From contig OZ024927.1 in the NCBI GenBank assembly GCA_964017235.1, positions 57,045,293 to 57,109,292 of the forward strand: 64,000 nucleotides of DNA. Reading direction: 5' to 3'. Position 1 is the stretch's first letter. Every line of letters starts with the position of its first letter. Of the stretch, positions 1 to 11,729 are shown piece after piece. The notes below the pieces were generated by a model. The model saw only the letters and a program-made list of their open reading frames with translations. It did no database searches and was not told the origin of the DNA. The position numbers were made by a program, and so were the translations under genes. The DNA is from Sabellastarte sp. h YS-2021. Taxonomy: Eukaryota > Annelida > Polychaeta > Sabellida > Sabellidae.

Positions 1-275
1 CCAAGGTTCCTAACTGTATCTATTGGTGATATAAGATTACCAAGTATGTTGACCGGGAAGGACTCATTAAGTTTTTCGTGCTGAGACTTTGAGCCAAACA
101 CAATGAATTCGGTCTTTACGTCTTCAAGGCAGTGTGACAGCTTATCAAGGGCCAAGGCAACATTTTTATGTGTGAGATGTACGTACAATTGTGTGTCATC
201 AGCGTAGAACTGGAAACTAATACCAGGATGATTCCGTATGACTTTACTCAGTGGAGTAGTATAGAGTGAAAAAAT
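1..275 (-). pseudogene. LINE reverse transcriptase relic, 3' part
   Basis: Reading the minus strand gives a non-LTR reverse transcriptase palm: the YADDTQ catalytic box lies near 205-222, followed by EFIVFGSK and VRNL motifs typical of CR1/L2-type LINEs. About 20 codons normally found between the YADD helix and EFIVFG are missing, so the copy is internally deleted. The window opens inside it. Its upstream half continues at 2161-3211; a satellite-bearing element interrupts the two. It is a decayed fragment and not functional. Confidence 0.85.
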
Positions 276-766
276 AGCATCAGAGATGCCCGTACCAGAC
301 AGCCTAGGGAAATATTTTGAACACCATGAGATATAGAAGTACTGTACCAGTACAAACTTCAGGATACTTTCAGAGCACTGTCAGTTATATAAAGGTCCAA
401 ACAATGTTTAAATGGAGAAATAATGTTTAAAAGAAAGATAATACGTATAAAGATGAAGTATTAAAACAAGATAATTCAATGACAAGATGACAGCATTGAT
501 CAGTAAACTAAAATTCAACACTCTTTATATACATCTGCATTTCCAAATTATGGTTTAGATGGTTTGAATATTACCATGCATACAGAAGTGGTAATACATT
601 TAATGAATGCTTATGTGTGGTGTTGGAGTAAAATCTGCGACTCACTTGATGAAATTCTATCTCTTACAATGGGAAGTTATGAAAGTAAAATTCTTAATAA
701 ATTCTAATACGACTTTTGCTTAATCTGCATCAAAAGACAGACCCAAAGGTGCAACAAGATTTTAAA

Positions 767-2060
767 GGTCAAGGTCACTACGGCAAGGTAAAAGGTCAAA
801 TTAAGGTCACACCATGATAATACACACCTATAGCCAATAACCAATGTCCCTACCAAGTATCAACTTCCTACACCTTACGGTTTCCGAGATACAGCCCTGA
901 CGATTTTATAGGTCAAGGTCACTGGCAAGGTCAAAGGTCAAATCAAGGTCACACCATGATGCTGCACACCTACACCCCCTAGCCAATGTCTCTACCAAAT
1001 ATCAACTCCCTGCACCTAACAGTTTCCGAGATAAAGCCCGGACAATATTTTATAGGTCAAGGTCACTACAGCAAGGTTAAAGGTCAAATCAAGGTCAGAC
1101 CATGACGTTCTACACCTACACCCCCTAATCAATATCCCTACCAAGTATCAACTTCCAACACCTTACGGTTTCTGAGATATAGCCCAGACAACATTTTATA
1201 GGTCAAGGTCACTACGGCAAGGTCAAAGGTCAAATCAAGGTCAGACCATGACGCCGCACACCTACACCCCCTAAGCAATATCCCTACCAAGTATCAACTT
1301 CCTACACCTTACGGTTTCCGAGATATAGCCTGGACAAGATTTTATAGGTCAAGGCCACTACGGCAAGGTCACAGGTCAAATCAAGATCACACAATGACGT
1401 TGCACACTTACACCCCCTAACCAATATCCGTACGACGTATCAACTTCCTACACCTTACGGTTTCTGAGATATAGCCCGGACAACATTTTATAGGTCAAGG
1501 TCACTACGGCAAGGTGAAAGGTCAAATCAAGGTCACACCATGACGTTGCACACCTACACCCCCTAACCAATGTCCCGACCAAATATCAACTTCCCAAGCC
1601 TTACAGTTTCCAAGATATAGCCCGGACAACATTTTATAGGTCAAGGTCACTACGGCAAGGTCAAAGGTCAAATCAAGGTCACACCATGACGTTGCACACC
1701 TACACCACCTAACCAATATCCCTACCAAGTATCAACTTCCTACACCTTACGGTTTCCGAGATATAGCCCGGACAAGATTTTATAGGTCAAGGTCACTACA
1801 GCAAGGTCAAAGGTCAAATCAAGGTCAGACTATGACGTTGCACAACTACACCCCCTAACCAATGTCCCTACCAAGTATCAACTTCCTACACCTTACAGTT
1901 TCCGAGATATAGCCCGGACAAGATTTTCAAACTCAAGGTCACTACGGCAAGGTCAAAGGTCAAATCAAGGTCAGACCATCACGTTGCACAGCTACACCCC
2001 CTAACCAATGTCTCTACCAAGTATCAACTTCCTACACATTACGGTTTCTGAGATACAGCC
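767..2060. repeat. ~146-bp satellite, 9 units, AGGTCA-rich
   Basis: Units start with AGGTCAAGGTCA at about 767, 910, 1054, 1199, 1346, 1492, 1637, 1783 and 1932, giving a period of 143-149 bp. Each unit carries several AGGTCA hexamers in one orientation, including AAGGTCAAAGGTCA and TCAAGGTCA, then a C-rich stretch (CACACCTACACCCCCTAA) and a conserved block ending GAGATATAGCCCGGACAA. Short open frames across it are by-products of the repeat. Confidence 0.9.
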
Positions 2061-2131
2061 CGGACAAACTATTTCCAGCCGCCCGCCCGGATGCCCGCCC
2101 GACCATCCGGACACCATGGGTGAAAACAATA

Positions 2132-2158
2132 CCCCAACAGCCATTAAGGGCTGTGGGG
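2132..2158. other. 3' terminal hairpin of the 276-2160 element
   Basis: The arms CCCCAACAGCC and GGCTGTGGGG flank a short ATTAAG loop directly before the return to LINE sequence. A GC-rich stem-loop at one end, with none at the other, is the Helitron/Helentron style of termination. Confidence 0.6.
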
Positions 2159-2160
2159 TA

Positions 2161-3211
2161 AAAAGGATTGGCCCTAGGACAGAGCCTTGAGGCACACCAT
2201 ACAACAACTTTTTGGCATCAGATAAAATTGACCCAATCTTAATGCACTAAACACGGTCTGAGAGATAAGACTTAAACCAATCGAGGACAACCCCGCTCAC
2301 ACCAAACTAGGAGCTAAGAGAATTAAGTAGCGTATCATGATCAATAGTATCAAATGCTGCTGATTGATCCAAGAGAACGACAGCAGTAGCCTCACCTTTA
2401 GCAAAAGCCAAATGAACATCATTCTTAATTGAAAGCAATGCAGATTCAGTTGAGTGACCCAGTTTATAGGCAGATTGCCTGACATTCTCTAGTCCGTTCA
2501 AACTGACATGGTCATTCAATTGAGAAGCAACAACATGTTCAACAAGTTTGGATATGAAGCCCAACCCAGAAACAGGTCTGTAGTTTTTTAAGTCATTGGG
2601 TGGTAGTGATGACTTTTTAATCAATGGGGTTACAATAGCCTTCTTGAACTCATCAGGTACAACACCTTCTGACAATGAGCAATTAACAAGCCTGGTGATA
2701 GAGGGCAGTAAAATATCAATACATTCCTTAACAAGAAATGTAGGCCATGGATCTAACAAACAAGATTTAGTGGGTGACTTCATGATAATTTTTCTAATTT
2801 CCTCTTAAGAAACTTGTTTGAAGCAGCTGAAATTGGGTACATCAGGTGGAGGAGGCAGAGTGAGAGAGTCACTACAGGAAAATGAGTTTCTGATTTTAGC
2901 TATTTTGTCACTGAAGAAAGTGACAAACCTGTCAGCAAGACCTTTCTTAGATTCATGAGAAGGGAGTACTGCTTCAGGACTAGAGTGCAGTGCAGAACGC
3001 AAGACCTGCCATAGCTTCTTGGAGTCATTAGCATTTTCTCTGACCAGGTTTCTGAAGTAATTTGCCTTATCTTTGTTGACCAGTGAATTGCACCGGGCAA
3101 TCTGTCTTCGAAGTCTAGCTCGATTATAAGCAGATTTATCTTTACGCCAGATTCGTTCCAGCTGTCGCCTGATGGTTTTTGCCAGCCGGTAGTTGTCAGA
3201 TAGCCAACCAA
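2161..3211 (-). pseudogene. LINE relic: linker and reverse transcriptase N-terminal half
   Basis: The minus strand encodes, from 3211 downward, the basic linker after the endonuclease, then the RT fingers: a NYRPVSGL block, QSAYKLGHSTESALL, AAFDTIDHD (first catalytic Asp box) and GVPQGSVLGP near 2165-2200. It is the upstream half of the relic at 1-275. An in-frame stop near 2805 and a frame change near 2300 break it. The endonuclease half is missing: the copy ends at 3211 against satellite DNA. The family resembles the intact LINE at 47,838-50,888 but is a different copy. Confidence 0.88.
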
Positions 3212-3216
3212 TAATT

Positions 3217-3835
3217 AGCTACGGGTCTGAAACCTCACCAAGTAAAAGCTCTCCCAAAAGTAGGTGAATGAGTTATTTGAGAAAAATTGGATATCTGCAA
3301 TACTTTTACAGATAATTCACATTTACTCATTTTGAGTAGGTGAGTAATTAGCTACGGGTCTGGAACTTCACCATGTGAAAGCTCTCCCAAAAGTAGATGA
3401 ACGAGTAATTTGATAAAAATTGGATATCCACAATACTTTTAGAGATAATTAGCATTTACTCATTTTGAGTAGGTGAATAATTAGCTACGGCTCTGAAAAT
3501 TCACCAAGTGAAAGCTCTTCCAAAAGTAGGTGAATGAGTTATTTAAGAAAAATTGGATATCCCCAATACTTTTAGGGATAATTCACATTTACTCATTTTG
3601 AGTAGGCGAGTAATTAGCTACTGGTCTGGAACTTCACCATGTGAAAGCTCTCCCAAAAGTAGATGAATGAGTTATTTGATAAAAATTGGATATCTGCAAT
3701 ACTTTTAGAGATAATTATCATTTACTCATTTTGAGCAGGTGAATAATTAGCTACGGGTCTGAAACTTCACCATGTGAAAGCTCTCCCAAAAGTAGATGAA
3801 GCAGTTATTTGAGAAAAATTATGTCATTATTTTGC
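3217..3835. repeat. ~133-bp satellite, first array
   Basis: Tandem units contain GGGTCTGAAACTTCACC, GTGAAAGCTCTCCCAAAAGT and TTTACTCATTTTGAGTAGGTGA at a period of about 130-135 bp. About 4.5 units are present. A second, longer array of the same satellite lies at 30,835-32,447. The last unit grades into the longer ~320-bp satellite that follows. Confidence 0.88.
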
Positions 3836-4369
3836 CACAAATAAGAAAATAGCTATTACAGTGGATTTGGTCTAAGTCAAAGATGCAAAATGTCAGCCAT
3901 TTACTTCTACTTATGGCAACTTCTAGTTATACCCACTTTGAGAAATATATGAAGTACTAGAGACACTATGTAATTTAAGTCTCTTGCAATAATTATCACT
4001 GGTTTGATCACTCTACTGTGAAATTTATTTGCTTGGTGTTCAGACTTGATAACACAAAAGTGAGGAATCAGGCAAATAGTGTCACATTGGTACTATTTTG
4101 TCACCTCTTTCTTGGATATTTACATTTTTGTATACACAAAATTTATAGGTTCTACTTATTCCTTGTTATTCCCATTGAAAAGTAACACTTTGTGCATCAA
4201 ATTAGGTTCTAGTTATGGCAACTTTCTGTAAGTCGAACTTCTAGTTATCCTTATATTTTGCACTAATAATTGTTGGGACTTAGAAACTACTTCTACTTAT
4301 GGCAATATTCTACTTATGGCAGTTCTACTTATACCAAATCTACTGTACTCACTTATGGCATGCAATAGA
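3836..4369. other. AT-rich spacer without gene
   Basis: No coding signal is visible. Fragments such as CTTCTACTTATGGCAA and TTCTAGTTAT recur loosely and look like a degraded low-copy repeat between the two satellites. Confidence 0.4.
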
Positions 4370-7300
4370 ACCCCAAACTATATGCATTTACCCTACAGTC
4401 ACAATTTCAAAGTAGGTATTACTCGGCTATCCAATGTGCAACAGGTCTGAAACTTTACTATGTGATAGGTTATCAAAAACTAGATGAATAACATATTTGA
4501 AAATATTTCCCTAACTTTAATACTTTTGAAGATATTTGACATTTACTTATGTTGTTATTTTGCTACAAATAAGAAAATAGCTATTACTCACTTATGGCAT
4601 GCAATACAACCCCAAAATATATACCATCTTATAGTTAAGGACAAAGTAGCTGAACAACATATTTGAAGAAAAAGCTGTAACTGCAATAGTTTTGGAGTTA
4701 CAATGGATTTACTCAACAGTCACAATTTCAAAGTAGCTATTACTTAGCTATGCAATGTGCAACAGGTCTGAAACTTTACTATGTGATAGCTTACAAAAAA
4801 GTAGATGAATGACATATTTGAAAAGAATTCCGTAACTTTAATACTTCTGAAGATATTTGACATTTACTTATGTCATTATTTTGCTACTAATAAGAAAATA
4901 GCTATTACTCACTTATGGCATGCAATAGAACCCCAAACTACATGCCAGCTTATAGCTAAGGACCAAGTAGCTGAACAACATATTTGAAGAAAAAGCTGTA
5001 ACTGCAATAGTTTTGGAGTTACAATGGATTTACTCAACTGTAGAATTTCAAAGTAGCTATTACTCAGCTATCCAATGTGCAACAGATCTGAAACTTTACT
5101 AAGTGATAGCTTATGAAAAGGTAGATGGATAACATATTTGAAAAGAATTCGCTAACTTTAATACTTTTGAAGATATTTAACATTTACTTATGTCATGATT
5201 TTGCTACAAATAACAAAATAGCTATTACTCACTTGTGGCATGCAATAGAACCCCAAACTATGTACCATCTTATAGCTAAGGACAAAGTAGCTGAACAACA
5301 TATTTTAGGAAAATACTCTAACTGCAATAGTTTTGGAGTTACAATGGCTTTACTCAACAGTCAGAATTTCAAAGTAGCTATAACTCAGCTATCCAAGGTG
5401 CAACAGGTCTGAAACTTGACTATGTTATAGCTTACCAAAAAGTAGATAGACAACATATTTGAAAAGATTTCCCTAACTTCAATACTTTTGAAGATATTTG
5501 ACATTTACTTCTTCTGTTTTTTAGCTACAAATGAGAAAATAGCTATTATTCACTTATGGCAAGCAATAGAACCCCAAACTATGTACCATCTTATAGGTAA
5601 GAACAAAGTAGCTGAACAACATATTTTAGGAAAATACTCCAACTGCAATAGTTTTGGAGTTACAATGGCTTTACTCAACAGTCAGAATTTCAAAGTAGCT
5701 ATTACTCAGCTATCCAAGGTGCAACAGGTTTGAAACTTTACTATGTCATAGCTTACCAAAAAGTAGATGGACAACATATTTGAAAAGATTTCCACTATAT
5801 TTGCACTATATTAGTGCATTGTTTAATTTAAGCTTTATGTTTATACATTGTCATAAAAGATAATTGTGTTGTTGGTTCTTTTTGTGTGTTGACATTTAAA
5901 GTAGGGGGGTTGTTGATTTTTGTGTTTTAGTGTTTATTGATCTGTTCACAGACTGGGGGAAATCCCCCCCTCAGTGGTTATGTTAGATTTGGGGAAACCC
6001 AATTACCAGTAGTTTCTAGAACTTCCTCCTTTGGCCTAGATGACTCAATCTTCTTTTGAGTTGGTTCTGTACAATTCCAGAAGGAATGTGTGAATGTATA
6101 TAAGGAATGTACATCTGACCACAAAAAAACTTTGTATTCGCTTGCTATAAGGAGAGCTATTGTGTTTTGGAGTATAATATATGTTTATATCACTGTGAAC
6201 TTTTACTGGAGTGAACTGGATACATCATCTGGACAGATTTATTGTACTTTGGATATTTTGGATATTGTACATTCATATAACAGAGAGTGAATTTACTGCA
6301 TTTTGGACATTGTCCACATCTTGGAGCAGACAGTACAGTTGTGTTAACTCTCTAAATGTCTCCAGATAGACATTCTGTGTGACTGGATATACAAAGAATA
6401 GCAGGACAGGAACCTTTTGTGTTGTTGAGTGTGAGACAGGTCACAAGATATAGATATCTGTGTGTGAGTGAACATTGGACAGATCACAGGACAGACCACA
6501 GGACATTGGACAGACCACAGAATATATTACAGGACGGATTACGGAACAGATTGCTGGATACGGCGGATAAATTTAACTCATAATCTCTGTGGTCAGGTCA
6601 GCTAGATCTTATTATTGTATTAGTGTGTTTAGTTAAGAGCATACCAGTTGACTGTAATCATTATTGTTGACTATTAAATAAATTTGTTAAGTTCAACTTT
6701 TTGCTTTTTCTGTTACAACTTAAAGACAACCGGTAATTGCTACCGTGCTTGCCCGTGACCGTAACACTAACTTTAATACTTTTGAAGATATTTGACATTT
6801 ACTTCTTCTGTTATTTAGCTACAAATGAGAAAATAGCCATTACTCACTTATGGCATGCAACAGAACCCCAAACTATGTACCATCTTATAGCTAAGAACAA
6901 AGTAGCTGAACAACACATTTTAGGAAAACACTCTAAGTGCAATAGTTTTGGAGTTACAATGGCTTTACTCAACAGTCAGAATTTCAAAGTAGCTATTACT
7001 CAGCTATCCAAGTTGCAACAGGTCTGAAACTTTAATATGTCATAGCTTACCAAAAAGTAGATGGATAACATATTTGAAAAGATTTCCCCAACTTTAATAC
7101 TTTTGAAGATATTTGACATTTACTTCTTCTGTTATTTAGCTACAAATGAGGAAATAGCTATTACTCACTTATGGCATGCAATAGAACCCCAAACTATGTA
7201 CCATCTTATAGCTAAGGACAAAGTAGCTGAACAACATATTTTCGGAAAATACTCTAACTGCAATAGTTTTGGAGTTACAATCGCTTTACTCAACAGTCAG

Positions 7301-7640
7301 AATTTCAAAGTAGCTATTACTCAGCTATCCAAGGTGCAACAGGTCTGAAACTTTAGTATATGCTAGCTTACCAAAAAGAAGATGGACAACATATTTGAAA
7401 AGATTTCCCTAACTTCAATACTTTTGAAGATATTTGACATTTACTTCTTCTGTTATTTAGCTACAAATGAGAAAATAGCTATTACTCACTTATGGCATGC
7501 AATGCAATCCAAACTATGTACCATCTTATAGCTAAGGACAAAGTAGCTGAACAGCATATTTGAAGAACAAGTTGTTACTGCAATAGTTTTTGAGTTATGA
7601 GCCCTTTACTCAAAGTAGCTAAGATTGCTATTACTCACTT
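4370..7640. repeat. ~320-bp satellite array (interrupted at 5791-6768)
   Basis: Units repeat at about 320 bp; compare the ATGRATRACATATTTGAAAA block at 4482, 4803 and 5123. Each unit has GTCTGAAACTTTACTATGTGATAG, an AAAATAGCTATTACTCA block and TTTTGGAGTTACAATGG. The first ~110 bp of each unit is recognisably homologous to the ~133-bp satellite, so this looks like an expanded derivative. Repeated open frames of 60-96 codons recur once per unit; they share no motif with any protein family and I treat them as repeat by-products. Confidence 0.85.
5791..6768. mobile_element. ~1-kb insertion in the satellite, possible solo LTR
   Basis: The satellite is interrupted after a GAAAAGATTTCC block and resumes with CTAACTTTAATAC. 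The insert is unrelated to the satellite. It contains a TATA-like GTATATAAGG near 6096, an AATAAA-type signal (TTAAATAAATTTG) near 6677, GACAGACCACAG short repeats at 6480-6560, and ends ...CCGTAACA. A promoter followed by a poly(A) signal within ~1 kb is what a solo LTR looks like, but I could not find clear target duplications or a TG start. Confidence 0.4.
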
Positions 7641-7843
7641 ATCTTTAGGCCTAAGTCAATAAAACCAAAAAAAATTTTCAAGGGCATTGAAATTCATTGG
7701 GACAATTAATTTACAAAAAAAATCTGTAGCTGTAATAGTTTTGGAGAAATCTGCGTGACTAACTAACGCACGCACACACGCACGCACGCACACACAGACA
7801 TCATTTCATAATCTCCCTCCCGGGCTAAAGCCCGGCGGGAAAT
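7641..7843. repeat. Microsatellite plus terminal hairpin of the ~320-bp satellite element
   Basis: After the last satellite unit comes a CGCACGCACACA-type microsatellite (about 7765-7797), then a stem-loop CCCGGGC/GCCCGGCGGG at about 7815-7839 ending AAATAA. This is the same layout as the 3' end of the element at 276-2160 and suggests the ~320-bp array is also the core of a hairpin-ended element. Confidence 0.5.
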
Positions 7844-8888
7844 AACTAGACCTACGCATTGGAGAACCGATGCAAATCTGTATCCACCGGAAAGACAACT
7901 CAAGAAAGCCAGTGAACCATCGTTTGACCTTGAAGGAGGGGCCAAAGGTCAAATCTGACATCAGAAGATTCCCAACCTACAATATCCTACAAGTTGGTTT
8001 CACATTGCAAACCTATAGGATCAATAATAAACGAGTTATACACCCTTTTAAGTTTGCCTGTCCTCGTTTGACCTTGAAGGAGGGACTCAAGGTTAAATCT
8101 GACCACATCAGAAGATTCCCAGCCCATGATTTCCTATAAGGTGGTTTCACATTGCAAACCTCTAGGACCAATAATAAGCAAGTTATAAGCACTTTTATGT
8201 TTGGCTATCCTTGTATGACCTTGAAGGAGAGGTCCACGGTCAAATCTGACCACATCAAAAGATTCCCAGCCCATGATTTCCTATAAGTTGGTTTACCATC
8301 CCAAAACCTCTAGGACCAATAATAAGCGAGTTATAAGCACTTTTAAGTTTGGCAATCCTTGTTTGACCTATGAAGGAGGGATCCAAGGTCAAATCTGAAC
8401 ACATCAAAAGATTCGCGGCAAATGATTTCCAAAAGGTTGGTTTCACATTGCAAACCTCTAGGACCAATAATGAGGGAGATATATTAAGCACTTTTAAAGT
8501 TCGCCATGTGGGTTACTTTGGCACTCTGTAGATGACCTTGAATTAAGAGCTTCAAGGTCAAATGTCTGCAAGGTTGTAGAGGACATACATATCTGTTATA
8601 CCTATCACCTATGAAGACAGCCAACCTTCTACCTATGTGAAACAGCCAGTAAAAAAATGTAGATAATTTTCAAAGAAATGCCTGCTGCGGCCATCTTGTT
8701 TTTCAGAATGAGGCTAATTTCCTTCCCAGAGAAGCTTACCCCCCAATGAAGATATCCTGGAAATTTGGTGAACCTAGCTGATGTAGTTTTCCTCTTAAGA
8801 GTGTTAACGGCGAAAATCTCTCTACGCGCGGCTGCGGCGTAGCAAATGCTAAAGCAAAGTATCCACCGGATGCCTCCGGTGGATACAA
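7844..8888. mobile_element. Family A non-autonomous element, copy 1
   Basis: The element starts AACTAGACCTA, has a GCATTGGAGAACCGATGC-type stem and GTATCCACCGG near its 5' end, about four ~146-bp satellite units (TTTGACCTTGAAGGAGG at about 7924, 8070, 8215 and 8360), a unique 3' domain, and ends in a hairpin GTATCCACCGG...CCGGTGGATAC at about 8861-8887. The 3' stem repeats the 5' subterminal motif. Copy 2 is at 21,459-24,600. No protein is encoded. Confidence 0.75.
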
Positions 8889-9476
8889 TGATTCTCCTGC
8901 ACAGGTAATCCTGCAACTTCTCCACCACTTTGCCTAAGATGGCTACCATTGGGAAGACACAAGGGTCCAGATCCTCCCAAGGTAGGCTGAGTTCATCCAC
9001 TCTCCATACCAAAGGCTCTGGCACCGGTGATACAAATTGAGGCAGTTTGTGGTTGAACCAAGTGGCCAAAAGGTCCACTTGAGGCCGGTTCCACAGTGAG
9101 TATATCGACTGAATGGCCTCTGGAATGAGGGATAATTTTGTATGGATTGTCTGGCCTAGCCTGGACAGCTTGTCTGCTACGACATTCGGCTGGCCTGGAA
9201 TTTGTCAGGCTTTGAGTCACCTGTTTCCTGGAGCACATGGTCAGGATTCTCCATAGTAGGGCACCGAGAGGGCCCGATTTGATCCCCCTCCTTGTTTACA
9301 TAAGCAACCACTGTGGTGTTGTCTGTAGCTATGACCACTATTCGGTTCAAGCAGAGGACTTGGAACTTCTTTAGGGCCAGAAAGACCGCATTTAGTTCCA
9401 GATAATTTATGTGCAATTTGCTTTCTGGAAGGGACCAGATTCCCCTTGTAGTGTTCCCCAAGTGATAGCCCCACTC
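8889..9476 (-). pseudogene. DIRS relic (RNase H and methyltransferase part)
   Basis: Minus-strand frames match the DIRS at 12.9-19.2 kb: ESKLHINYLEL and ATDNTTVVAYVNKEG (RNase H) near 9420-9290, then LPQFVSPVPEP and AILGKVVEKLQ of the DAM-like methyltransferase region near 9040-8900. Several frame changes and stops break it, and the reverse transcriptase and recombinase are missing. Family A copy 1 abuts it on one side and a poly-T tract (about 9477-9494) on the other. Confidence 0.85.
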
Positions 9477-11290
9477 TTTTTTTTTTTTTTTTTTGATACA
9501 GCTGTAAAAATTTGCAAAGTATGACTGAAGGGATGTAGAAGTTGGCCTTGCTTTTGCTAACAAAAGCGAAGCATCCCTGAAAGTTTAAAATGCTTTGTGG
9601 TTTTAATAAGTATGCTGTAAAGCTAAGAATGCACCAAACTGCGCCATATGCTTTCCCAGTACCTCTTAATACATTCTGAAGCTATAAAAGCAACGATAAA
9701 GGAGATATAAGGCAAAAACTTCAAAGCAGCTATTTATGACCCCAGTTTGGCCCTTAAGGGTGGTCGGGGGTTAAAACTGACCGGCTATTTAGATTCTCCA
9801 CATATGCTTTCCTAATACCTCTTAATACATTTTGAAGCTATAAAAGACCCCAGTTTGGCCCATAAGGGGGGGTCGGGGGATAAAACTGACCGGCTATTTA
9901 GATTCTCCACATAGGCTTTCCCAATACCTCTTAATACATTCTGAAGCTATAAAAGCAACGATAAAGGAGATATAAGGCAAAAACTCCAATGCAGCTATTT
10001 ATGACCCCAGTTTGGCCCATAAGGGGGGGTCGAGGGGTAAAACTGACCGGCTATTTAGACTCTCCATATATCCTTTCCAAAGAAAATAAGAATGTCCCTA
10101 TTTTCATCTTTAATAAGTGTGCAAAATTTAACTGAGGTCAGCCAAACAATATGATAGCTGGAGGTTAACAACTCCACAATTTCACTGCAAGGAGGCCATA
10201 ACTTCGTTCATATTGGGACTCTAAGGTGACCATAAAGGAAAAAGGACCTTTTGTCATCCTTTATAAGTGGACAAAGTTTAGCTGAGGTCAGTTGAACAAT
10301 AAGATAGCTGAAGGCTGAAAACTTCCTTTTTTCACTGTAAGGTGACCATAACTTCATTGATATTGGGACTTTAAGGTGACCATAAAATCAGAATATCTTT
10401 TCTGGCAACCTTTATAAATGTGCCTAGTTTTATTCTAAAAATTTAAACATTAACCAAACTTAGGGCTGAAAAACCCTACATTTTAAGTTTAAGATGGCCA
10501 TAACATTATTAATATTTAAATCATAAGGCAGTTAGAGTCTTCTTTTGATCAGCCTCAATATCAAGATAAGATAGATTCTTTAAAAATAGAGAAAATAAAG
10601 GGGCCAGACGGTTTTATTCCAATTTTATGACTTTAGGGAGACCATAGCTCCAATTATATTAACAGTTTAACTATAATAAGGTCACCATAAAGTCAGGATA
10701 GTCCTTTGGTAGATCTTAAATAATATACATGCCAAGTTTGGTTGAAAAAAGTGAACTGGAGGGCTAAAACCCCCATTTTGACATTAAGGTGACCTAAAGA
10801 TTGCAGATACAGGGCTAAAACTTCTGCATCTGATAGATTATCAAACAGTAGCTTTAATAAGTTATTCCAACAAAATGCCGAAATCGCGACCGTTTTTAAT
10901 ATAAAGGTATCGATTTTTAAAAAATTTACGAATATGAAACGCCTCACATCTAGACATCTATGGTCCGATTGATCAGAAAATCCTTTCCGACCTGCGAAAT
11001 TTGGTCTAGAATGTACCTGGTAAATTTTATAACACTGGTGTGTGTGTTGTTTTTCCGAAACGCGATGGCCAGGTGTTTTTGAAATGTGCTTAAGGTTACC
11101 TTAGATAGAGCTTAAGGTTTGTGCAAAGTATCCCAAAAATTTACCTGCCCCTATAGTTTTAAAGAAAAATAAAAAGGAAAGAAAAATTTGAAAGCCCAAG
11201 AAGTTATTCAAGGGACACCATAATCCTGTGGCGGCAGCGGTGATCAGCTGAACTTACGTGAAAAAAAAAGCACCCCTGATGGGCCGCTTA
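9477..11290. mobile_element. Family C non-autonomous element, copy 1
   Basis: A diverged 5' motif, TTTTGCTAACAAAAGCGAAGCATCCC (first bases near 9555), resembles the starts at 41,577 and 56,060. It is followed by about three imperfect units of ATGACCCCAGTTTGGCCC...CCGGCTATTTAGA (9640-10,080), then degenerate ~180-bp modules with AAGGTGACCATAAC. The 3' end is a hairpin AAGCACCCC/GGGCCGCTT at 11,265-11,290. It is alignable over most of its length with 41,577-44,205. No coding capacity is seen. Confidence 0.6.
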
Positions 11291-11484
11291 ATTATGACAT
11301 ACTATGTCATAACTACAACTTACTATCTCGCAACTAAGAGATACCATAAGTCGTAATTACAATATAACATACCTTGTAATTATGAGATAGCATAAATCAT
11401 AATTACGAGAGAGCAGATATCATAAGTCATAATAACAAGATACTTCCAGACATATATACAAGTTAAAACAGAATTACTGAATTC
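11291..11484. repeat. Short palindromic AT repeat (TCGTAATTACGA type)
   Basis: Tandem imperfect palindromes of the form CATAAGTCGTAATTACGAGATA alternate on both strands. Very similar tracts lie at 20,801-21,000, 21,200-21,370 and 30,204-30,260, each next to an element end. Confidence 0.6.
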
Positions 11485-11729
11485 TAGCTTATAACTAAAA
11501 ATAGGACGCCCTGTTGATAGTAGCTGCGACATATGAATAGAAACAGGATAGCATAGAAGAATACACATTATTATGTGTAATGTCCACCCCATGAACCTTT
11601 TGCCAAAATTGTACAGTAGTCTTACAAGACCCTGTTTCATTTGTAAAATATATCAATGATGCTTAAATATTTATTAGTGTACATGTAAATTATTCCAGCT
11701 TCATGCCTTTTTGCATTGGTTGGGTCGAA

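Larger units (their letters stand above)
276..2160. mobile_element. Hairpin-ended non-autonomous element with AGGTCA satellite core
   Basis: This segment is inserted in the LINE relic: LINE coding sequence stops at about 275 and resumes at 2161 at the adjoining codons. The left ~490 bp is unique AT-rich DNA, the core is a tandem array, and the right end has GCCCG-rich short repeats followed by a terminal stem-loop (2132-2158). No protein is encoded. The organisation of unique flank, tandem core and terminal hairpin ending in TAA matches pearl/Helentron-like non-autonomous elements known from bivalves. Helentron assignment is inference, since no Rep/Helicase is present. Confidence 0.65.

Noticed and set aside
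3217..3835. CRISPR-like array of regular repeats
   Set aside because: The whole unit repeats with no unique spacers, the context is eukaryotic, and no cas gene is present. Ordinary satellite.
4484..7348. A family of similar 60-96 codon open frames, one per repeat unit, could be tandem small genes
   Set aside because: They track the ~320-bp satellite unit exactly, have no conserved start context or promoter, and lack any known motif; several units have stops in the same place. Satellite by-product.
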